In this document: in pieces, positions 55,502 through 62,722 of the stretch | Layout: each line of letters starts with the position of its first letter | Position numbering within the stretch: position 1 is the stretch's first letter | NCBI GenBank assembly: GCA_014302835.1 | Contig: CP060294.1 | Coordinates: 2,319,067 to 2,383,066 of the forward strand | Length of the DNA: 64,000 nt | Direction of reading: 5' to 3' | Source of the DNA: Pedobacter sp. PAMC26386 | GTDB lineage: Bacteria > Bacteroidota > Bacteroidia > Sphingobacteriales > Sphingobacteriaceae | Translations under genes and position numbers: made by a program | Notes under the pieces: generated by a model | Databases searched by the model: none | What the model was told of the DNA's origin: nothing | The model's input: the letters and a program-made list of their open reading frames with translations, nothing else

Positions 55502-56960
55502 TTAACAACCTCCTAATTTACCTTTAGGGGACACAGTATTCCCGTTGCCATCTTTTCCAGTTTGTTCGGTTAAAAGCGTATCAGTAATCCTTGCTTGAAC
55601 TTTTGGATCTAAATTTTTGAATGCATTAGTTTCATTCAGACCTCCCCAAGCTAAATCAGAATAATATTGGTCAGTAGCTATATACCCTTGGGATTCCCCA
55701 TACTGTTTTAATAATACTGCTATTGAACCTATAAATGATTTAACAACCTGATCATGTTGAATTGCATTCATATCGGGATTTTTGGCGGAAATATAAGCAT
55801 CATAATATTCTGAATAAGTTTTACTTGCTGAGACTTGATCAACCATAAAATAAGAAACCAAATAAGCATGTGCGGATTCATGAAGAATAGTCTTTGCTAT
55901 AGCTAAATCAGAGCCAGATTTGAAATTTTGAGAGTTAAATGTTGTGGTAACTGTTCCATCTGTTCTATTATAGGAAGAACTTGTAACTGCATTTTGATTT
56001 GCACTTATTTGCCCATCTTGCATTTTCCAATTGTATCCTGGCGTTGTTCCGGCAAAAACTCTAACTAAATTCGGTATACACCCTTTATCCATGTTTTTTA
56101 AATTGTTCAATACGTTTTTGAAACAATCCTTTAATTTCGCATCGTCAATTTTAGCCATAAATGCCTGATCTAATCCAGCACTGGTCCCACCAGATCCAGA
56201 ATTACCAATAGGCAAGTCTACACTCCCTGCTGGAGGTGGAGCAGCTTCACTTGCTGGGTTCGATGGTGGAAATACCCAGTTAAAGTTAGGCGGCGGCACA
56301 TAGCTATGTATTTCTACTTCATTAAGTGTTGTCCCGCTTGGTGTGCAAGATTTATTCGAGCTGTCAAATGACCCAAAAGAGCAGTCAGGCTCTTGTTCCA
56401 GACCCTGTTGACCCATTGTAGTTATATCAGTTCTGTGCGCGGCTAACACTAAGCTACTTACCAGTTTTCCATTTAAGAATCGCATACCTTTAACCACTTT
56501 GTTTTTAAGGGTATATAGGAAAACCTTTCCTGTAAAATCAGCGTTGTCAATGAACTCTCTTTTATTGGCTCCTGGTAGTTCTGCTCCCCTTTTTTGTGGC
56601 AAAATAAGAGTTAGCAACCTGTACCTCATAACCAAAAGCTTCAATATCGCCTGTATCATCTCTTTGAAGAAGAATGTCTCTTAATGTCCAGATATTATCT
56701 TTTAGTGACTCATTAACTTTTACTTTGATGACATTACCACCATTTCCATCAGCCTGGAATATATGACTATTCCATCTATCACCTAACATTATCTTTGGGT
56801 CAGTGTTTTCTAGCCATGCTTTGGCATCTTTCACAGTAAGATCTGGTTTTTGAGGTTTATTACCAAGAGCGGGAGTGTCTTTTTTACATGCACTGTATAG
56901 AAGCGCGACACTTAGAATTAGGACTCCTAAGAGGGTTCTATAAATTGATTTTTTCTTCAT
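55502..56960 (-). pseudogene. Polymorphic lipoprotein protease, copy A (HESAH), one-base frameshift
   Basis: From the ATG at 56960 the frame encodes a lipoprotein signal (MKKKSIYRTLLGVLILSVAL, SACKKDTP), then an N-terminal domain (TVKDAKAWLENTDPKIMLGD). A six-T run at 56590-56595 (five in copy B) throws it out of frame after YFATKKG. The second frame continues ELPGANKREFIDNADFTGKV, a Pro-rich linker (YVPPPNFNWVFPPSNPASEA), and a C-terminal zinc-protease domain with TILHESAHAYLVSYF and the end KGKLGGC. The first ~255 residues are nearly identical to copy B, while the protease domain is different. It is either off by mutation or phase-variable. Confidence 0.7.
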
Positions 56961-57128
56961 AAATAGGTATAATTGGCGCAAGTATACCCATCGTATTGTA
57001 TAGTTGTGATTTTATTACGGGAACATGTGTTTTTACATTGTAAACGAGGATTTAATAATGGTTAAATACTAAGCGGGAAGGTTAAGCTTTGGTTATGCAG
57101 TTTTCAGAAATGAATAACTTTTTGTAAT
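56187..57128 (-). repeat. 0.94-kb duplicated 5' block, copy A
   Basis: The block is nearly identical to about 59874-60813. It covers the upstream region, lipoprotein signal, N-terminal domain and Pro-rich linker of the protease gene, and stops where the C-terminal domains begin to differ. Confidence 0.85.
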
Positions 57129-57180
57129 TAAAAATAACTAGTAGTAACAATACTTTGTTTATAAACTTTATCATAATAGC

Positions 57181-57381
57181 TTATTTACAATCATTAGGTA
57201 ATTTATCTGAAGATGATGAATTTACTTGTTTTAAATTAAATTCATTTAAGTTTTCAACAGAAAACCCATATTTCGTAAGTAACTTATTATAGGCTAGATC
57301 AATAAACGTTTTTTGGTTAAAATCAGCATTTGGTCCCGGATTATCCATTCCAAATAATAGTGCTCTTCTACAGTCGTCCAT
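57181..57381 (-). pseudogene. Orphan C-terminal end of another array protease
   Basis: The 66-residue frame (LAYNKLLTKYGFSVENLNEF, NLKQVNSS...LPNDCK) resembles the end of the copy-B protease (FDALKLKYSITTSDLNTFNV, SQLNSP...LPKSGCN). The zinc motif and everything upstream are missing. It looks like a detached C-terminal tip left after recombination. Confidence 0.55.
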
Positions 57382-57437
57382 TGAAACTTATGATTCATTA
57401 ACCTCCCATTTTACATAGTCTATTGGATTATGCTGAT

Positions 57438-58049
57438 TTATTTAATATTTACTATTTGAACTATGTATGGATTTAAGTATACAATGTCCTTGCTGGTTCT
57501 ATCATTATTAGTGTCCATCTTAGATTTTTGTATTCTATGTTCAACGGGAATTTCTGCCTCTTTCAAATTGTTATAAGAAATCGTTGAGTACAGAGAATAG
57601 GCTGTGTTTATAGCAGATTGAATATCTATTAATGAACTTCCATCTTCTTTTTTATATGTTTTTTTTGCAGTCTCGGAGATGTTGGCTATTAAAATAGGAA
57701 CAATTAATCTTATTTTTTTTCTCACTCCTAATAATGAATTATAGTCTATTGAGTAAAATCTTTTGTAAGATGGAAACAGTTTGTAAGCCAAGCTATCATT
57801 AGCAACAATTTGTGATACTTCAATTTTTCCAGCATTGTTCTTTGTAAGATCTATTCTAAAATTAATCGCATATAAAGATATACTATCTTTAAGTACTGCA
57901 CTTTTAAAGCCCCTATTTATTACTGAGTCTATTGTTTTCAAATAAGAGTATTTTTGTTTAGTTTGAGCAGAATTCTGAGCATTTGAAAACAGAGGGAAAA
58001 TACTTACTAAAATGGATGTAATGATTAATGTTTTAATGGATAATTTCAT
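57438..58049 (-). CDS. Exported protein of the array, 203 aa
   Basis: The start is set at the ATG 58049 (MKLSIKTLIITSILVSIFPL), which gives a clean signal peptide ending FSNAQ; the longer frame from 58082 adds 11 residues. The mature part is mixed alpha/beta (YSLYSTISYNNLKEAEIPVE, INFRIDLTKNNAGKIEVSQI) with a layout like the exported protein at 53455. It lies upstream of the orphan C-terminal fragment, the reverse of the usual protease-partner order. No family is recognised. Confidence 0.6.
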   Translation of the reverse strand: MKLSIKTLIITSILVSIFPLFSNAQNSAQTKQKYSYLKTIDSVINRGFKSAVLKDSISLYAINFRIDLTKNNAGKIEVSQIVANDSLAYKLFPSYKRFYSIDYNSLLGVRKKIRLIVPILIANISETAKKTYKKEDGSSLIDIQSAINTAYSLYSTISYNNLKEAEIPVEHRIQKSKMDTNNDRTSKDIVYLNPYIVQIVNIK

Positions 58050-58101
58050 GATTATACGTTTTTCAGATCCGGATATATTCAAATTAGATAATTAATAGTT
58101 A

Positions 58102-58239
58102 TTATTTACATTTACTTCCGGTGTAACCTTGTTTTCGTGTATCTCTTTCTTGATCATTGATTGTTGAAGCGTTTTGATCTAGTGTGATTATTTGTAACCC
58201 TCCCTTTTTTCTAACCGATTTAGGAGGCGAGAATTCAAA
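58102..58239 (-). pseudogene. Orphan C-terminal fragment (45 codons)
   Basis: An open stretch without start (after a TAG) reads PPKSVRKKGGLQIITLDQNA, NDQERDTRKQGYTGSKCK and stops at 58102. It looks like the tail of a lost gene next to the second 56-aa gene copy. Confidence 0.35.
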
Positions 58240-58270
58240 CTATTAGATAAAAAATGAGTTGTTTGTCGAT

Positions 58271-58441
58271 ATGTCAGAATTTAAAGCTAAATATGCTTTT
58301 AAGGCTGAAGAAATACGAGATATTGAGGATAATGATTGTACTGGTCTTTATGATGAGGAAACTATCAAAAAGGCAAAGGCGCAGATTCTGGAGCAATCAG
58401 TAGTTGAACTAAAAGCTTTATTGAATAAACATAAGCCATAA
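58271..58441 (+). CDS. 56-aa acidic small protein (copy 2 of 2)
   Basis: MSEFKAKYAFKAEEIRDIED and the rest match the 52170 copy except Arg/Lys, Glu/Asp and Glu/Ala changes. The 3' flank (TTGAGGCTCCATTCTA, then TTTTTTATTGTGGCAGTTC) is also shared for about 80 bp. As with the other copy, it converges on the terminator end of a protease/partner unit. A TTG start at 58259 is possible. Function is unknown. Confidence 0.6.
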   Translation: MSEFKAKYAFKAEEIRDIEDNDCTGLYDEETIKKAKAQILEQSVVELKALLNKHKP

Positions 58442-58523
58442 GAATTTTTTACCTGACACACCGTTGAGGCTCCATTCTAACTGATGAGGTCTTTTTTATT
58501 GTGGCAGTTCACTGATTTTAGAT

Positions 58524-58557
58524 AACAAAAATAGGATCTAAGTTTACCTTAAATCCT
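58524..58557 (-). terminator. Terminator of array unit (copy B)
   Basis: The minus strand reads AGGATTTAAGG...TAGATCCT then ATTTTTGTT. See 55031; the base-paired difference between the two supports a real hairpin. Confidence 0.7.
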
Positions 58558-58659
58558 ATTTCTACAGTTTATTAGATACTACCTTTCTATATTACTGATT
58601 TCACTTCATCTACATTAGGCTTCATGATTGAATGTTTCTTTATTAAGTGACACTTGGTT

Positions 58660-59118
58660 TTAAGGCTTTATTTTTTTTGTATTATAAAGTATGGCATCTG
58701 GCTTTCGTGGCCCTTCAAGTGTTACTTTCGTAACTTTCATATTGTTACCATCTGGTTCAATAAAAAAGAATTTGTGACTGTAAATCTTATCATTGGCGTA
58801 TTTAACCGCAATTTCAATTAGCCGAGTTAGGGAGATAGTCTTGATTTTAGCAAATTCTTCCTTTGAAATGACTTTTTTATAGCTATCAATGCGGGTGTAA
58901 AATACTGGATCAGCATTTAGTGGATAACATTTACACAGTATAATATAGCCTAAATATGGCGTTTCTCTCTCTATTCTAATGATTCTGTCCTTGGCTGGTG
59001 TTGCAACCGTATCAAGAAAGTAGAAAACTGTATCTTGGTTTTTTTTTATGCTTTGAGCTTCAGCTTTTTGAACATTGAAAAGTAGAAAACTTAACAAGGT
59101 AATTACTATAATTTTCAT
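58660..59118 (-). CDS. Exported protein, partner of protease B
   Basis: The 152-aa protein has a signal peptide (MKIIVITLLSFLLFNVQKAE-A). The mature part has two close Cys (LCKCYPLNADP) and beta strands (TVFYFLDTVATPAKDRIIRI, KFFFIEPDGNNMKVTKVTLE). It starts 11 bp after the stop of the copy-B protease and ends before the conserved terminator, mirroring the 55502/55089 pair. It has no similarity to the other partners. Family and role are unknown; inhibitor or immunity is inferred. Confidence 0.65.
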   Translation of the reverse strand: MKIIVITLLSFLLFNVQKAEAQSIKKNQDTVFYFLDTVATPAKDRIIRIERETPYLGYIILCKCYPLNADPVFYTRIDSYKKVISKEEFAKIKTISLTRLIEIAVKYANDKIYSHKFFFIEPDGNNMKVTKVTLEGPRKPDAILYNTKKIKP

Positions 59119-59129
59119 TATTATAAATT

Positions 59130-60646
59130 TTAATTGCAGCCAGATTTAGGCAGGCTATTTGGAGAATTTAACTGAGACACATTGAACGTATTAAGGTCAG
59201 ATGTTGTAATACTATATTTTAATTTTAACGCATCAAATGTCGCATTTATTTTGTTAATATCACTTTGTGAGCAACTACTTTCGGCCGTTGTTAGTCCATA
59301 CATCATTGCCATCGCTATTTCTTTGCTAGTATGTTTGAGAGTTTGATTTGAATCCCAATAACTTAATGCCGAAACCGCCTTGTCAAAGTAATCGGCTAGC
59401 ATTAACGAATGTTGAGTATAGTTAGCTGGCATGTCGTTCATTAAATAAAAGCCATCTAATGATAGCAACCAATTCCCATGATCATTATATGCATCTTTTC
59501 CTGCCTTTACTGAAGTAGCTATATTATAATTTATATAAGCATGTAAAGTTTCATGAATAGTCGTTGCTGCCACCAATAACTGGGAGCTATTATTAAGCAT
59601 TTTTTCGTTTAATGTAACAATTGAAGATTGATGTAATCCACTATTTGGATCATAACCAGTATGACCTAATTCGAATAAACCACCTGTGGTCGTACTACCC
59701 CAGGGTAGATCGTTTGAGGTGTTATAAGTAATTGTTGGCTTCATGTTTGTTAAAAACGGTTGTACAAAATCATTCATGGCTGCAGACTTGAAAATTGGTT
59801 GTAAAATCAACTTATCTGCGCAAGGGAACTTAGCTTTCAATGAATCTGTTTTTAATTCACGATTGCCATTACCCCCACCAGCTCCAGTATTACCAATAGG
59901 CAAGTCTACACTCCCTGCTGGAGGTGGAGCAGCTTCACTTGCTGGGTTTGATGGTGGAAATACCCAGTTAAAGTTAGGCGGCGGCACATAGCTATGTATT
60001 TCTACTTCACTAAGTGTTGTCCCGCTTGGTGTGCAAGATTTGGTCGAGCTGTCAAATGACCCAAAAGAGCAGTCAGGCTCTTGTTCCAGACCCTGTTGAC
60101 CCATTGTAGTTATATCAGTTCTGTGCGCGGCTAACACTAAGCTACTTACCAGTTTTCCATTTAAGAATCGCATACCTTTAACCACTTTGTTTTTAAGGGT
60201 ATATAAGAAAACCTTTCCTGTAAAATCAGCATTGTCAATGAACTCTCTTTTATTGGCTCCTGATAGTTCTGCTCCCCTTTTTGTGGTAAAATAAGAGTTA
60301 GCAACCTGTACCTCATAACCAAAAGCTTCAATACTTCCTGTGTCATCTCTTTGAAGAAGAATATCTCTTAATGTCCAGATATTATCTTTTAGTGACTCAT
60401 TAACTTTTACTTTGATGACATTACCACCATTTCCATCAGCCTGGAATATAAGACTATTCCATCTATCACCTAACATTATCTTTGGGTCAGTGTTTTCTAG
60501 CCATGCTTTGGCATCTTTCACAGTAAGATCTGGTTTTTGAGGTTTATTACCAAGAGCGGGAGTGTCTTTTTACATGCACTGTATAGAAGCGCGACACTTA
60601 GAATTAGAACTCCTAAGAGGGTTCTATAAATTGATTTTTTCTTCAT
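59130..60646 (-). pseudogene. Polymorphic lipoprotein protease, copy B (HETLH), one-base frameshift
   Basis: From the ATG at 60646 the lipoprotein signal is intact but the T-run at 60567-60571 has five bases (six in copy A), which breaks the frame at the lipobox SACKK. The 463-codon frame from 60521 (MKDAKAWLENTDPKIMLGDR) then runs without error through the shared domain and linker. Its protease domain begins ELKTDSLKAKFPCADKLIL and contains TTIHETLHAYINYN, ending LPKSGCN. If translated from Met at 60521 it would lack a signal. Apart from the indel the gene looks intact. Confidence 0.7.
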
Positions 60647-60813
60647 AAATAGGATAATTGGCGCAAGTGTACCTATCATATTGTAGAGTTGTGATTTTAT
60701 TACGGGAACATGTGCTTTTACATTGTAAACGAGGATTTAATAATGGTTAAATACTAAGTGGGAAGGTTAAGCTTTGGTTACGCAGTTTTCAGAAATGAAT
60801 GACTTTTTATAAT
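59874..60813 (-). repeat. 0.94-kb duplicated 5' block, copy B
   Basis: Counterpart of 56187-57128; see that entry. It includes the protease promoter region and the TTTCAGAAATGAA motif near 60787. Confidence 0.85.
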
Positions 60814-61004
60814 CGAAGTATAAAGAAAATCATTATACTCCTATTGACAAGAATTATTAATAGGGTCTATATTCTAGTAAACCGGGGCCTTTTTATTGTA
60901 TTTGATACAAGTTTAAAAAAATAAAAATAGTATTTAAATTTTTACTAAAACCTATTCGTTCTATTGATTTATTATTTCGTTTTGTTATTCAAAAATTTTC
61001 ACAG
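60814..61004. other. Gene-free stretch upstream of array unit B
   Basis: About 190 AT-rich bases between the duplicated block and the small gene at 61005. Nothing is recognised. Confidence 0.4.
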
Positions 61005-61250
61005 CTAAATAATGAGAAACATTTTATTATGGTCGCGTCCCTTCTTAACCAAAGTAAAAGATTTTTTTAGATGGTTTTCAAGCAGGACTGTGAAATAATA
61101 TTTGTCATCATATCTAACTTCATAAATGTTATCCTCTGTTTGGTCTTTGGCAAGAGTAATTTCATTGACTTTACCCGACAGCAATTTATAAGGCACTATA
61201 GATATTTTTGTTAGATCCTTATTGAGTAGTTCTTTATATAAAGTTTTCAA
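61005..61250 (-). CDS. Hypothetical protein, 81 aa
   Basis: A soluble-looking, Lys-rich frame (MKTLYKELLNKDLTKISIVP, YEVRYDDKYYFTVLLENHLK) with alternating hydrophobic strands. No signal or family. It lies just inside the right copy of the 43-bp repeat and upstream of array unit B. Coding status is plausible but not secure. Confidence 0.4.
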   Translation of the reverse strand: MKTLYKELLNKDLTKISIVPYKLLSGKVNEITLAKDQTEDNIYEVRYDDKYYFTVLLENHLKKSFTLVKKGRDHNKMFLII

Positions 61251-61320
61251 TTATTTTTCTCATCATTTTGGTTTACCCTAACAAAAGGCCATAGCATAGT
61301 GACAGTTAGCAAATTACCTG

Positions 61321-61363
61321 TGTAATCTTCCCCTAACTAGTTACGCCCCAAATGATGGAATCA
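61321..61363 (+). repeat. 43-bp imperfect direct repeat (right copy)
   Basis: 37 of 43 positions match 51879-51921, in the same orientation, 9.4 kb away. The two enclose the whole protease/partner array. Confidence 0.7.
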
Positions 61364-61479
61364 GCTGATATAATGAGGGCATATAAATCGTGAATTTATG
61401 TAATCACAGAAGGCCAAATTATTGCAGTTATACCTATGGCAGCTGGTGTTAGCCTATTTAGTCGAAACTGTTTTCATAA

Positions 61480-61866
61480 TTAGCGTTGTGCCCTGGCCGC
61501 TTTATCAAATGATAACACCAAATTCTTCTCATCGATCTGTTTTAATGAAAGTTCATGTGTATCTTTTCCATGACCACCAGTAAAATAAACAGTGGCTTTA
61601 TCTGTTTTTCCTATTTTTAGCCCTTCTTCAAATAAAGCAATCCCAAACAGAGTACTGTCTACTTTAGAAGAGGCAATAATGCTTACAGTAGCTAAATTAT
61701 AATTACCGTTATTTTTTAATGTAATAATTCCGTCTTTATAAGTATAAGTGAGTCCTTTAACTGTCGCAAGATAGGTTTTGTTCTTACTGTTAACACGTTG
61801 ATAGGTTTGTGCATATCCTGAAATTCCAGCAATTAATAAAAGTGAGGCTAACACGATTTTCTTCAT
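61480..61866 (-). CDS. Exported small protein, 128 aa
   Basis: A signal peptide (MKKIVLASLLLIAGISGYAQ) is followed by a beta-rich mature region (YLATVKGLTYTYKDGIITLK, NLVLSFDKAARAQR). No family is recognised. It stands just outside the right 43-bp repeat and has no partner gene in the same strand; it resembles the small exported partners of the array in size and style but has no adjacent protease. Confidence 0.6.
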   Translation of the reverse strand: MKKIVLASLLLIAGISGYAQTYQRVNSKNKTYLATVKGLTYTYKDGIITLKNNGNYNLATVSIIASSKVDSTLFGIALFEEGLKIGKTDKATVYFTGGHGKDTHELSLKQIDEKNLVLSFDKAARAQR

Positions 61867-62134
61867 GTGTTTTTAGGTTTACATAAACCTAGTCTTAAAT
61901 ACAAATATTCCAAAATGCAGTAGGTATCATTATTGTTATTGACGTCCTCCCGAAAAACTGATGTCCTTGGTCAAGAATTCTACTTTTAATGGTCAGCTTT
62001 TGGGAAAGATAACAAGGAATTTCCCTTTGTTAAAGTCAAAATCGAATGTGACATCTGTCCTGTACGAATGGGTCAAATGTCTAATGCAATATCCTTGATT
62101 TCTCCAGACCTTTAAATTATAGACTGCAAGGAAA
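61867..62134. other. Intergenic region with IS-end relic
   Basis: 268 bp without a gene. It holds the IS-end motif at 61940 and otherwise no clear structure. Confidence 0.4.
61940..61966 (+). repeat. Relic IS end (third copy of 19-bp motif)
   Basis: TGACGTCCTCCCGAAAAAC is the reverse complement of the 19-bp motif repeated at 29058-29095, with one changed base, followed by TGATGTCC. It looks like an isolated end of an IS407-type element. Confidence 0.55.
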
Positions 62135-62263
62135 ATGGATCAGGATCAAGAACTGGTCATCATACCTTGTTTAACTGTAAAAAAGAAAGGAGAGCAGCCA
62201 AAAGTTGAAGAAAACAGAACAGCAGCGAACAAAGCTCAGCTGCGCAAAAGAAATCAGAATTAG
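62135..62263 (+). CDS. Possible 42-aa protein
   Basis: MDQDQELVIIPCLTVKKKGE and a Lys/Arg/Gln-rich tail. A purine-rich AAGGAA lies just before the ATG. No family; may be chance. Confidence 0.25.
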   Translation: MDQDQELVIIPCLTVKKKGEQPKVEENRTAANKAQLRKRNQN

Positions 62264-62336
62264 CCGGGCAGAATGGAGCTTCCAGGTTCTAAACGGTAAT
62301 CAGACTTACAATAGCTAAGTCATTATAATTAAAACC

Positions 62337-62666
62337 ATGCGTAAATTATTCAAGAATGTGAACATGTTCATATTAATCCCAGTACTCTTGTTAGGTGGTT
62401 TAATTTTTACTATGAGTGCTTTTAAAAATGCTCATCCAGAGCGCTATGATACTATCTATTATTTTAATGGAACAGATAACAGTAAAATTCAAAATGTAAC
62501 ATCCTGGAGCACTACATTTGATAACACTAAATATCTCTGTGGCAGTGATACAGAAACTTTATGTAAAATTCAGGTTCCAGCAGGCCAGACTCTTCAAAGC
62601 TACCTCCAAAGCCATACAGATGAAATGATTATTGAAAATGCACTTTCCAGGAGAGAAGACAAGTAG
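62337..62666 (+). CDS. Small exported protein with two cysteines, 109 aa
   Basis: An N-terminal hydrophobic segment (NMFILIPVLLLGGLIFTMSA) marks an exported or membrane-anchored protein. The mature part (YDTIYYFNGTDNSKIQNVTS) has a Cys pair 8 residues apart (LCGSDTETLCKI). It resembles small DUF6520-type Bacteroidota exported proteins in size and Cys layout, but this is not confirmed. It is separated by a strong terminator from the convergent SusD gene. Confidence 0.6.
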   Translation: MRKLFKNVNMFILIPVLLLGGLIFTMSAFKNAHPERYDTIYYFNGTDNSKIQNVTSWSTTFDNTKYLCGSDTETLCKIQVPAGQTLQSYLQSHTDEMIIENALSRREDK

Positions 62667-62675
62667 AAACGTAAC

Positions 62676-62720
62676 GTAAAATTACGGGATAGATCCATTT
62701 GATCTATCCCGTAATTTTAC
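62676..62720. terminator. Bidirectional terminator
   Basis: 20-bp perfect inverted repeat GTAAAATTACGGGATAGATC (62676-62695) / complement (62701-62720) with a 5-base loop, between the convergent genes ending at 62666 (+) and 62723 (-). Confidence 0.88.
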
Positions 62721-62722
62721 AA

